Of a DNA stretch of 7,695 bases, positions 1-6,494 are shown piece by piece. Origin of the DNA: an uncultured Clostridia bacterium (lineage in GTDB: Bacteria; Bacillota; Clostridia; Oscillospirales; Acutalibacteraceae); assembly GCA_937875885.1 (NCBI GenBank), contig CALEIO010000265.1:1-7695 (forward strand). The letters run 5' to 3'. The notes below the pieces were generated by a model, which did not search any database, had not been told where the DNA came from, and was given only the letters and a program-made list of their open reading frames with translations. Made by a program: the position numbers and the translations under genes. Numbering within the stretch: position 1 is the stretch's first letter; each line of letters opens with the position of its first letter.

Positions 1-2176
1 AAACTGCGGGAACGTTGCCGTACATAGCAACACCTGCTGTTGTAGCGTGAGCTCTGTGAGCTGTACCGAAAGCATCGTTCACATAGATGTCGCAGTATTT
101 AGCAAGTTCTTTTGCAAAATCTTCACCATTTGAAGTTTTGTATCCTGCAAAGCTGTAACCCTCTTTCTTGGGGTTATCAAGGGTGTATTTTCCGCTTTCG
201 GGAACACCTACTTTATAAATATCGCCATTACCTGCATCTACAGTGATGTAATAAACAGCTGTAAGTTTTGCAGTAGTTCTGTCCTTATAATAGCTACACT
301 TACTGCAATATCTGCGCTCTACGCCTTCTTTTTCAACTGTTGCTTCTCTGTAAGTCTGCCAGTCACCCAAAGTGTGAGCTGAAGTAAGAGTTACAACATC
401 AGATGTAACAGACTGACCGTTATTATCAGAAACTACACAGTAAACTTTTCTGCCAGATACAGAATCTTTCATTGTTACTGCATAAGAGTTGCTGTTTGCG
501 TTTTCAGCAAGAGTAAATTTATCGTCTCCGGAATTCTGATAATACCACTTGTATGTAAGATTATCACCGGAAGCTTTGATAGTTACTTTTGCTTCTTCGG
601 ACTTATGGGCTGATACAGACACGGGCTGCTGTGTGATTTTAAGCACATTAGCCATAGAGATTGAAGCAATATCAGTGGTTTTGCTGTTGCCGAATTCATC
701 GGTAACCACGCAATAAAGCATACGTCCGTTACGTGAGCTGTTCATATCAACAGAGTATGTGTTTGATGTGAATTTAGATGTATAAGAGAATTTGGAGCTG
801 CCTGCGTTTTTGTAATACCACTTGTATGTAAGGCCTTCACCTTTTGCAGTAAAGCTTACTTTTGCAGTTTTACCTGAAGCAACAGTTACAGATATAGGCT
901 GCTTTGTGATTTCAAGGATATCACCCATAGACAGAGTAACGGTTTTTGTCTGCACAGATTTACCGTACTCATCTGTAATTACACAGTAAAGCTGACGACC
1001 GTCACGGGCAGATGTCATTGAAACAGCGTAAGTATCAGACTTAAAAGTATCAGTTCTGCTGAATTTCTTGCTACCTGCATTTTTATAATACCACTTGTAT
1101 GTAAGGCCATCACCCTTAACAGATACAGTAACTTTTGCACTTGTGCCTAAAGGTGCAAGTACAGACTGAGGCTGTTTTGTGATTTTGAGAGGAGTTTTCA
1201 AAGCAAGGCTTACAGTATCTGTTGTAACAGAATTACCGTATTTGTCAGTTACTACACAATAAATCTGTCTGCCGTTTCTTAAATCGGTCATATCTACTGT
1301 GTATTTATTTGACTTGAAAGTAGATGTAGCTGTAAATTTGTTGCTACCGGAATTCTTATAGTACCACTTGTAGGTAAGGCCATCACCTGATGCGGTGAAT
1401 TTAACTTCTGCTTTTGCGCCTTTTTCTGCATATGCAGATACGGGTTGTTTTGTGATAACTACAGGACTGCCCATAGACAGTGTTACAACATCAGACTTGA
1501 CGCTGTTTCCGTATCTGTCGGTTACAACGCAATAAATCTGGCGACCATCTCTGGATTTGTCCATTGTGGTAGCATAATAATGAGACTTGAAAGTCTTTGT
1601 ATAGCTGAATTTATTGCTACCCACATTCTTGTAGTACCATTTGTAAGAAAGCTCGTCGCCTTTTGCAACAAGGCTTACAGCAAAATCTTCACCATCTGCA
1701 GCAAAAACAGACACGGGCTGCTTTGTGATTTCAAGAGCTGACTTCTGATTAATGGTAACTGTATTGGTATATACAGCTTTTCCGTACTTATCAGTAACAA
1801 TACAATAAAGGCTACGACCGTTTCTTGCATCGGTCATTGTTACTGTGTAAGTATTTGAGGTGAATGTTGAGGTTTTGGTAAACTTGCTGCCATCAGCGTT
1901 CTTATAGTACCAGGTGTACTTAAGATCATCGCCTTTAGCAGTAAAGCTTACAGTTGCCTTCTCACCATTGTTCACATAAACAGATTTAGGCTGTTTTGTG
2001 ATTTCAAGTCCAGTTTTCACTTCAGAATCATAGTAAATAACAGAGCTGTTTTTAGGCACAGCAATTCCGTTATCAGACAATTCTGTTCTTGTTGCAAAAG
2101 CAGAAGGTGTTACTCCTGCAAAGCACTGCAGCACAAGCAAAACTGACAGAAACTTGCTAAAGAATTTTTTAAGCAT
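1..2176 (-). CDS. Secreted Ig-like repeat surface protein, open at left edge, running in frame into a PGK-like segment
   Basis: An uninterrupted frame of 725 codons runs from ATG 2176 off the left edge. A GGAGGG ribosome site lies 5 nt before the start. Residues 1-28 form a signal peptide: KK, then a hydrophobic stretch ending AFA, with probable cleavage after A28 and no lipobox. Residues 57-602 are six tandem 91-residue Ig-like repeats. Each opens with xITKQPxSV and carries a KWYYKN strand and a YCVVTDxYG strand. Residues ~603-640 form an HxLGxW...CSKC module with C624 and C627, a pattern common in clostridial surface proteins. Residues ~642-687 resemble an InlB/Flg_new beta-repeat (GYSFAGYKT). 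A role in cell-surface adhesion or binding is inferred; the ligand is unknown and no anchor is visible. From about residue 683 the sequence becomes phosphoglycerate kinase-like, which does not belong to this family. The natural C-terminus is therefore probably missing. The gene is certain; the left end is doubtful. Confidence 0.85.
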   Translation of the reverse strand, partial: MLKKFFSKFLSVLLVLQCFAGVTPSAFATRTELSDNGIAVPKNSSVIYYDSEVKTGLEITKQPKSVYVNNGEKATVSFTAKGDDLKYTWYYKNADGSKFTKTSTFTSNTYTVTMTDARNGRSLYCIVTDKYGKAVYTNTVTINQKSALEITKQPVSVFAADGEDFAVSLVAKGDELSYKWYYKNVGSNKFSYTKTFKSHYYATTMDKSRDGRQIYCVVTDRYGNSVKSDVVTLSMGSPVVITKQPVSAYAEKGAKAEVKFTASGDGLTYKWYYKNSGSNKFTATSTFKSNKYTVDMTDLRNGRQIYCVVTDKYGNSVTTDTVSLALKTPLKITKQPQSVLAPLGTSAKVTVSVKGDGLTYKWYYKNAGSKKFSRTDTFKSDTYAVSMTSARDGRQLYCVITDEYGKSVQTKTVTLSMGDILEITKQPISVTVASGKTAKVSFTAKGEGLTYKWYYKNAGSSKFSYTSKFTSNTYSVDMNSSRNGRMLYCVVTDEFGNSKTTDIASISMANVLKITQQPVSVSAHKSEEAKVTIKASGDNLTYKWYYQNSGDDKFTLAENANSNSYAVTMKDSVSGRKVYCVVSDNNGQSVTSDVVTLTSAHTLGDWQTYREATVEKEGVERRYCSKCSYYKDRTTAKLTAVYYITVDAGNGDIYKVGVPESGKYTLDNPKKEGYSFAGYKTSNGEDFAKELAKYCDIYVNDAFGTAHRAHATTAGVAMYGNVPAV
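2..130 (-). other. pgk: Phosphoglycerate kinase signature segment inside the Ig-repeat reading frame
   Basis: Residues ~683-725 of the frame contain [12 protein letters not shown] followed by [18 protein letters not shown]. This is the conserved N-domain signature of phosphoglycerate kinase, including the substrate-binding His/Arg cluster (AHRAH). In complete PGKs it lies near residues 150-175, so roughly the first 140 residues are absent here and are replaced by surface-protein sequence. The segment is in frame and runs off the left edge, where the rest of a pgk gene would be expected. A chimeric join is more likely than a functional enzyme, because PGK cannot fold or bind 3-phosphoglycerate without its N-terminal part. 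Confidence 0.8.
371..2008 (-). repeat. Six tandem 273-bp repeats encoding Ig-like domains
   Basis: The marker ggctg-tttgtgat recurs at 1989, 1716, 1443, 1170, 897 and 624, giving five intervals of exactly 273 bp (91 codons). The unit boundaries are approximately 2008-1736, 1735-1463, 1462-1190, 1189-917, 916-644 and 643-371. Units 3-5 look most alike at DNA level around the WYYKN codons, while unit 6 is more diverged ([16 protein letters not shown]). Each unit has one conserved Cys (YCV), so no canonical intradomain disulfide is expected. Confidence 0.9.
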
Positions 2177-2243
2177 AAGCGCCCTCCATTCTCTTAAAAA
2201 AGAATTTTGTTTCTTGATGTTTGATGATAAAACATTCCAAGTT

Positions 2244-2272
2244 ATTATAACACAAAAATTACAAAATAGCAA
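2244..2272 (-). promoter_or_regulatory. Sigma-A promoter of the Ig-repeat gene
   Basis: On the minus strand the -35 is TTGCTA (2267-2272). A 17-bp spacer leads to TATAAT (2244-2249), which is preceded by TG at the extended -10 position. Transcription would start near 2237, leaving an A/T-rich leader of about 60 nt before the ATG at 2176. It lies just downstream of the aminopeptidase terminator, so this gene is a separate transcription unit. Confidence 0.75.
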
Positions 2273-2290
2273 CAAAAATGACAATATTTA

Positions 2291-2322
2291 ACAAAATAAA
2301 AAGCCACCTGAAAAGGTGGCTT
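2291..2322 (-). terminator. Rho-independent terminator of the radC-capG-M18 unit
   Basis: On the minus strand a perfect 9-bp stem (AAGCCACCT / AGGTGGCTT, 2301-2322) with a TTTC loop is followed by TTTATTTTGTT. It sits 15 nt after the aminopeptidase stop codon. There is no T-tract in the plus direction, so it acts only on minus-strand transcripts. Confidence 0.9.
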
Positions 2323-2337
2323 GATTCCATAGGAATT

Positions 2338-3624
2338 TTAGTTGAGAGTATAAACTCCATCACTCTCGTGTTTTATCGAAGATGTAAAGAATTCATTAAG
2401 AAAATCAACCATATATTCGGTATCTTTATTGCCTGCAGTCTCCATTGCAGAGTGCATCGCAAGCTGCGCTAAACCGACATCGGCTGTAACAAGTGAAGTA
2501 TGAGTGTTGGCGATATTTCCAAGGGTTGAACCACCTGTGATATCGCTTCGATTTGAATAAGACTGGCAAGGTACTCCTGCTTTTTCGCACAGAGTTTTTA
2601 CCAGAGCACCAGAAATTCCGTCGGTGCAATAACTCTGATTTGCATTAAACTTGAGTACAACTCCCCCGTTCATTCTTACAGAGTCATTTTTATCGGTAAG
2701 TTCAGGATGATTAGGATGAACAGCGTGGCCATTGTCACATGACAACATAAAGCTGTTTGCAAGAAGATCATATACATCAGATGCTTCAGTGTCGATAGCT
2801 TTGAAGAGTTTATTTACTACATTGTTGAAGAAATCTGAATCTGCACCCTGCTTTGTGCTGCTGCCCACTTCCTCATTATCAAAAATTGCCAGAACGGGAA
2901 TTGCATTTGTGTTTTCTGAAGAAATGAAAGCTGTGAGGGCTGCAAACACACACTGCAGGTCATCAAGTCTTGGAGCGGAGATGAAATCGTTCCAGGCAAC
3001 GCCCTTGTCTGTATTATAGAGATATAAATCGTAGGAAAGTATATCATTTACAGAAACGTCAGTAAGTTTGCTTATAGCGTCAAAAATGTTACTTTCGCTG
3101 TCAGATAATGCATAAAGTGGCACAAGATCAACTGCGGGATTGAGTGTGAGACTATCATTTACTTTTCTGTTAAGATGAATTGCAACGTGAGGAATCATAG
3201 CAACGGGATGCTTGAAATCAACAAGACGGGTCAGGATACCATTATCACTCTTGACTACGATTCTGCCTGCAACAGAAAGTGGTCTGTCCATCCAGGTTGA
3301 ATTTATCAGTCCGCCATATCTTTCTGCTGAAAGACGGATATAGCCGTTTTCGTTTATTACACAGTTGTCCTTAAGCTTAAAGCAAGGACTGTCTGAATGA
3401 ACGGATGCAATCATCATTCCATTTGTTTTTGCAGCAGGAATCTTAAAGGCTATGAGAGAAGAACCGTTACGGCTGACAAAATAGTTCTTTCCGGGCTCTA
3501 TAACCCAGGATTTACCTTCAACAAGCTCACAAAAGCCCTTGTTAACAAGAGTAGTTCTTACATTATTTACAGCGTGGAAAGCTGTTGGAGAATTTTCAAT
3601 AAATTCAAATAATTTGTTGTTCAA
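2338..3624 (-). CDS. apeB: M18 family zinc aminopeptidase (aspartyl aminopeptidase-like)
   Basis: This is a cytoplasmic metallo-aminopeptidase of family M18, which removes N-terminal residues (often acidic) from peptides. In a frame counted from the upstream TTG at 3636 (432 codons), the family signatures are intact. They are H80 in HSDSP, the RLDD pair at 225-226, DNEEVGS with E255 (probable catalytic base) and E256, D301 in SCDNGHAVHPN, and H395 in AMHSAMET. The length is normal for the family. I prefer TTG 3624 as start (428 aa): GGTGAT lies 5 nt upstream, and the protein then begins NNKLFEFIENSPTAFHA as homologues do. TTG 3636 and GTG 3633 have no good SD. The gene follows the epimerase by about 29 nt and is the last of its operon. 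Substrate preference cannot be read from the sequence, and the symbol is by family only. Confidence 0.93.
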   Translation of the reverse strand: MNNKLFEFIENSPTAFHAVNNVRTTLVNKGFCELVEGKSWVIEPGKNYFVSRNGSSLIAFKIPAAKTNGMMIASVHSDSPCFKLKDNCVINENGYIRLSAERYGGLINSTWMDRPLSVAGRIVVKSDNGILTRLVDFKHPVAMIPHVAIHLNRKVNDSLTLNPAVDLVPLYALSDSESNIFDAISKLTDVSVNDILSYDLYLYNTDKGVAWNDFISAPRLDDLQCVFAALTAFISSENTNAIPVLAIFDNEEVGSSTKQGADSDFFNNVVNKLFKAIDTEASDVYDLLANSFMLSCDNGHAVHPNHPELTDKNDSVRMNGGVVLKFNANQSYCTDGISGALVKTLCEKAGVPCQSYSNRSDITGGSTLGNIANTHTSLVTADVGLAQLAMHSAMETAGNKDTEYMVDFLNEFFTSSIKHESDGVYTLN

Positions 3625-3653
3625 ATAAATCACCAAAATTCAAATTGACAGTA

Positions 3654-4820
3654 TCAGTATTTGCGCCAAACCATTTTGTTTACAACACCTGTGTAGGACT
3701 GGATAATCTTTACCACCTTGGTGGAAACATTCTGGTCGTAGTAATCAGAAACTACTGAAATCTGTTCATCGTTCTTTACGATGTTAACTGCTGTATCCAC
3801 AGCCTGAAGCAGAGAATTCTCGTCAATGCCTGCAAGGATGAATCCTGCAGCTTCCATTGCTTCGGGACGCTCTGTGGAGGTACGGATACAAACCGCAGGG
3901 AAACCCATGCCGTATGTATCAAAGAAATTAGCTTCTTCAGGAAGAGTACCGCTGTCAGAAACAACAGCAAAACTATTAAGCTGAAGGCAGTTATAATCGT
4001 GGAATCCCATAGGCTCGTGGCAAATAACTCTGGGATCAAGCTCAAAGTTGCTCTCAATAAGACGTTTTTTACTTCTGGGATGGCAGGAATAAAGTACAGG
4101 CATATCATACTTCTGTGCCATTTTATTGATTGCTGTGAAGAGAGATACAAAGTTCTTTTCGGTATCAATGTTCTCTTCTCTGTGAGCAGAAAGAAGAATG
4201 TACTTGCCCTTCTCAAGACCTAATTTTGTAAGGATGTCGCTCTTAAGAATTGATTCGAGATTAGCACTGAGCACCTCTGCCATCGGACTGCCTGTTACAT
4301 AAGTGCGCTCTTTGGGAAGTCCGCAATCTGCAAGATAACGACGTGCATGCTCTGAATATGCAAGGTTAACATCAGAAATAATATCAACAATTCTGCGGTT
4401 TGTTTCTTCGGGCAGACACTCATCTTTGCAACGGTTGCCTGCTTCCATATGGAAAATCGGAATGTGCAGTCTTTTAGCACCGATTACGCTCAGGCAGGAG
4501 TTAGTATCGCCGAGTACAAGCACAGCATCGGGCTTAATTTCAGCCATAAGGTCATAGGATTTTGCAATGATATTACCCATTGTCTGTCCAAGGGTCTCTC
4601 CTACTGCATCCATATACACCTCGGGAGGGTCAAGTGACAAGTCCTTGAAGAATACTCCGTTAAGGTTATAGTCATAATTCTGACCTGTATGTGCAAGGAT
4701 TGTGTCAAAATACTCGCGGCATTTCTTGATTACCTCGGAAAGACGGATAATCTCGGGCCTTGTGCCTACTATTATCAGTAGTTTGAGTTTTCCGTTATTT
4801 TTGAATGTTGTTTCAGACAT
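3654..4820 (-). CDS. capG: UDP-GlcNAc 2-epimerase superfamily (WecB/COG0381), CapG/WbjD/FnlC-type
   Basis: This is a 388-aa cytoplasmic, non-hydrolysing UDP-HexNAc C2-epimerase with a GT-B-like fold. It starts IVGTRPEIIRLSEVIKK. The expected active-site positions are present: D105 (LGDTNS), E126 (HMEAGNR), E138/E139 (LPEETNRR) and H213 (SAHREEN). DSGTLPEE and RTSTERPE (~288-320) match the nucleotide-binding C-terminal half. The variants HTGQNYDYNLN, HMEAGNRC, SEHARRYL, NVSTKVVKIIQSY and the WRK ending resemble CapG/WbjD/FnlC more than plain WecB/MnaA. In those pathways the enzyme makes UDP-N-acetyl-L-fucosamine from the talosamine epimer for capsule or O-antigen. The partner enzymes CapE and CapF are not in the window, so the exact substrate is inferred. 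A strong SD (AGGAGG, 7 nt before ATG) overlaps the short gap after radC. Confidence 0.92.
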   Translation of the reverse strand: MSETTFKNNGKLKLLIIVGTRPEIIRLSEVIKKCREYFDTILAHTGQNYDYNLNGVFFKDLSLDPPEVYMDAVGETLGQTMGNIIAKSYDLMAEIKPDAVLVLGDTNSCLSVIGAKRLHIPIFHMEAGNRCKDECLPEETNRRIVDIISDVNLAYSEHARRYLADCGLPKERTYVTGSPMAEVLSANLESILKSDILTKLGLEKGKYILLSAHREENIDTEKNFVSLFTAINKMAQKYDMPVLYSCHPRSKKRLIESNFELDPRVICHEPMGFHDYNCLQLNSFAVVSDSGTLPEEANFFDTYGMGFPAVCIRTSTERPEAMEAAGFILAGIDENSLLQAVDTAVNIVKNDEQISVVSDYYDQNVSTKVVKIIQSYTGVVNKMVWRKY

Positions 4821-4839
4821 ATTTATGCCTCCTATAAAG

Positions 4840-5538
4840 TCATTCCCATACCAACAATGTTGATGTGGCTATAGAAGTTCGAAGAGAACTTGAATCGTCA
4901 TCTGCAATAATTATGTGATCCAAAAGATTTATGCCTACAGTTCGCAAAGTGTCACTTAACACCTGGGTTGCTTGCATATCTGCTTTGCTGGGTACTGCCA
5001 TTCCGCTGAGGTGATTGTGAGCAATTACAGCAAATGTTGCGTTGTATCGGAGCGCAAGATCTACAATTTTGCGCAGAGGAACATCTGATGAAGCGGATGT
5101 TCCGGTTGCGACCACTCCTGAAAACAGCTCTTTTTTCTTATTGTCCAGCAACAGCAGATAGACAGCCTCGTCTTTTCTGCCGATGAACTTATTCTTAAAA
5201 TAATCGCACAGTTCTTTTAACTGAATAACTTTTTCAGAAGATTTGTTTCTGTCATCCAGATATATACGGCTGACATCAGGAATCATATGCAGAAAAGCTG
5301 CTACACTCTCTGACACACCGGCTTCAACCAGAAGATCAACTGGTGCATCAAAGACAGCGCTTATTGAACCAAAACGCTCTATGAGCTTATGAGCTATATC
5401 ACTAGTGTTACGACGTGTATAGCAATTATATAAAAGCATTTCCAATATCTCATGATTTTCAAAGTTATCTATACCATAATCAAGATACCTTTTACGAAGT
5501 CTGCTTCGATGACCTTCGTGGCTATGCTTTTCAGCCAT
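4840..5538 (-). CDS. radC: RadC/JAB-domain protein (UPF0758 family)
   Basis: The N-terminal part (HRSRLRKRYLDYG, then NHEILEMLLYNCYTRRNTSDIAHKLI) is a helix-hairpin-like region typical of RadC. The C-terminal ~115 residues are a JAB/JAMM domain with GTSASSDV, AHNHLSG (H174, H176), PSKAD (D187) and LLDHIIIADDD. The metal-binding His and Asp are kept, but the usual HNHPSG has Leu177 for Pro. The glutamate often found before the His pair (PREVF) aligns with Lys157. The function of RadC proteins is unsettled; a DNA-repair role is disputed. I choose ATG 5538 (232 aa) because AAAGGTG precedes it and the predicted transcript begins near 5563, which would leave the in-frame ATG 5556 almost leaderless. 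First gene of a three-gene operon; the next start is 19 nt past its stop. Confidence 0.9.
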   Translation of the reverse strand: MAEKHSHEGHRSRLRKRYLDYGIDNFENHEILEMLLYNCYTRRNTSDIAHKLIERFGSISAVFDAPVDLLVEAGVSESVAAFLHMIPDVSRIYLDDRNKSSEKVIQLKELCDYFKNKFIGRKDEAVYLLLLDNKKKELFSGVVATGTSASSDVPLRKIVDLALRYNATFAVIAHNHLSGMAVPSKADMQATQVLSDTLRTVGINLLDHIIIADDDSSSLRTSIATSTLLVWE

Positions 5539-5570
5539 TGGATACACACCTTTCATAAGAATTATTTATT

Positions 5571-5599
5571 ATTATAAAACATCCGCAGAAATATTGCAA
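5571..5599 (-). promoter_or_regulatory. Sigma-A promoter of the radC operon
   Basis: On the minus strand TTGCAA (5594-5599), a 17-bp spacer and TATAAT (5571-5576) form a near-consensus promoter between the ohrR terminator and radC. The expected start site near 5563 supports translation from 5538. No other promoter was seen between here and the terminator at 2291, so the three genes are likely one transcript. Confidence 0.8.
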
Positions 5600-5610
5600 T
5601 GTTTGTTAAA

Positions 5611-5640
5611 GAAAAAGGATAACAGCAAAGGCTGTTATCC
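5611..5640 (-). terminator. Rho-independent terminator after the OhrR-type regulator
   Basis: On the minus strand a perfect 10-bp stem GGATAACAGC / GCTGTTATCC (5617-5640) with a CTTT loop is followed by TTTTTC. It starts 7 nt after the regulator's stop codon. A short T-run on the plus side (after position 5642) could give weak bidirectional activity, but no plus-strand gene is present. Confidence 0.92.
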
Positions 5641-5647
5641 CAATTTT

Positions 5648-6094
5648 TCAGTATTTATCCTTTACAATATCAAGTAGTTTGTATATAAGACGATAGAAAT
5701 CCTTACGCTCATCAACGCTGAGAGTAACATTATTAGCCATTTCTATGGGGACTTCTATAGTTTTATCTCTGAGTTCAAATCCTGATTCTGTAAGTTCTAC
5801 AAGAAGCACACGCTCGTCTTCACTGGAGCGATAGCGAGTGATGAAGCCCTTAGCTTCAAGGCTTTTGAGAACAGGTGTTAATGTACCAGAATCAAGATAG
5901 AGACGTTTGCCTAAATCTTTAACACTGATTATTTTAGCTTCCCAAATTACCATCATAGTTACATACTGGGTGTATGTAAGGTCCAGAGGCTCGAGAAAAG
6001 GTCTGTAAAGTTTGATCATCTCTCGTGATGCTGCATATAAAGGAAAGCACAGCTGGTTTTCAAGTTTTAAGTGATTGTATTTATTTTCATCCAT
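5648..6094 (-). CDS. ohrR: One-Cys OhrR-type MarR family transcriptional regulator (organic peroxide sensor)
   Basis: This 148-aa winged-helix protein matches the OhrR branch of MarR. LENQLCFPLYAASREM carries the peroxide-sensing Cys16, and Tyr20, Tyr30 and Tyr41 occupy the places of the tyrosines that hydrogen-bond the reactive Cys in Bacillus OhrR. The recognition region LYLDSGTLTPVLKSLEAKG (~66-83) and the wing with DER (93-95) are intact. Cys16 is the only cysteine, so it is of the one-Cys type, which is inactivated by mixed disulfide or overoxidation. In the family it represses ohr, a peroxiredoxin-like gene, until organic hydroperoxides appear. No ohr gene is in the window. The gene lies 79 nt after azlD with no terminator between, and has its own promoter. 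The SD is modest (GGTGA, 6 nt before ATG). Regulation of azlCD and of itself is inferred. Confidence 0.92.
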   Translation of the reverse strand: MDENKYNHLKLENQLCFPLYAASREMIKLYRPFLEPLDLTYTQYVTMMVIWEAKIISVKDLGKRLYLDSGTLTPVLKSLEAKGFITRYRSSEDERVLLVELTESGFELRDKTIEVPIEMANNVTLSVDERKDFYRLIYKLLDIVKDKY

Positions 6095-6124
6095 TGATTG
6101 TCACCATTGTTTGTGTTGTTTTTA

Positions 6125-6135
6125 TTTTACTAAAA
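6125..6135. promoter_or_regulatory. Possible operator palindrome at the ohrR transcription start
   Basis: TTTTA-G-TAAAA is a perfect inverted repeat just downstream of the -10, at about +1, where a bound repressor would block initiation. It does not match the known Bacillus OhrR operator pattern (TACAATT/AATTGTA). In A/T-rich DNA it could occur by chance. Confidence 0.3.
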
Positions 6136-6136
6136 C

Positions 6137-6165
6137 ATTATAGCTCATTAAACCCCTAAAATCAA
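6137..6165 (-). promoter_or_regulatory. Sigma-A promoter of the OhrR-type regulator
   Basis: On the minus strand TTGATT (6160-6165), a 17-bp spacer and a perfect TATAAT (6137-6142) lie between azlD and the regulator. Transcription would start near 6130, giving a leader of about 35 nt. The regulator can thus be expressed alone as well as by read-through from azlCD. Confidence 0.8.
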
Positions 6166-6173
6166 GAGTCTTT

Positions 6174-6494
6174 TCACAAAATCATGAATAAATATTCACA
6201 AATAAACACTACTGCGCATGATGAGACTGCTACCACAGTAAGTCCCTGACCGAAAATCGCAAGCAGTACAGCTGTAGCGAGTCCTGCAGCCGCTGCATAA
6301 ACATTCCCTGTTGCATACAGTGCGGCGGGAAAAGTCATAACAGCAAGTACGGTATAAGGAATGTAATACAAAAATGAACGTATGAATTTATTGTTTATCT
6401 TCTTCCTCACCGCTACAAACGGAATTGTTCTGATGAGATATGTAGATACAGATATCAACAAAAGATAAATCCAGAAGCTTTCATCAATTTTCAT
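6174..6494 (-). CDS. azlD: AzlD family branched-chain amino-acid exporter small subunit
   Basis: This 106-aa, almost wholly hydrophobic protein has about four membrane segments (roughly residues 7-24, 41-60, 64-82 and 86-105). The STYLIRTIPFVAVRKK and SFLYYIPYTVLAVMTFPA patterns are typical of AzlD/COG4392-like subunits. With AzlC it forms an inner-membrane exporter for branched-chain amino acids or analogues. It starts inside the 3' end of azlC with an 11-nt overlap in another frame. A near-perfect SD (AAGGAGGT, 8 nt before ATG) lies in the azlC coding sequence, so the subunits are likely translationally coupled. The length is normal and no defects were seen. Family assignment is firm; the exported substrate is inferred. 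Confidence 0.92.
   Translation of the reverse strand: MKIDESFWIYLLLISVSTYLIRTIPFVAVRKKINNKFIRSFLYYIPYTVLAVMTFPAALYATGNVYAAAAGLATAVLLAIFGQGLTVVAVSSCAVVFICEYLFMIL

Noticed and set aside
1445..1741. 98-codon plus-strand open frame across Ig repeats 2-3
   Set aside because: It is antisense to the repeat gene, has no SD or promoter, and resembles no family; an open frame opposite a repeated coding sequence is expected by chance.
371..2008. CRISPR array or mobile-element repeat
   Set aside because: The 273-bp period is an exact multiple of three in a continuous reading frame, with Ig-like protein motifs; there are no spacers, no terminal inverted repeats and no transposase.
2120..2176. Lipoprotein signal at the Ig-repeat protein N-terminus (Cys18)
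   Set aside because: The residues before Cys (VLQC) do not fit a lipobox, and an AFA cleavage site follows at residue 28.
2278..2472. 64-codon plus-strand frame over the terminator and aminopeptidase 3' end
   Set aside because: It runs through a terminator hairpin and antisense to conserved codons, with no upstream signals.
3776..4216. 146-codon minus-strand frame within the epimerase gene
   Set aside because: It is out of frame with a full-length, well-conserved enzyme, and its Ser/Leu-rich composition is typical of a shadow frame.
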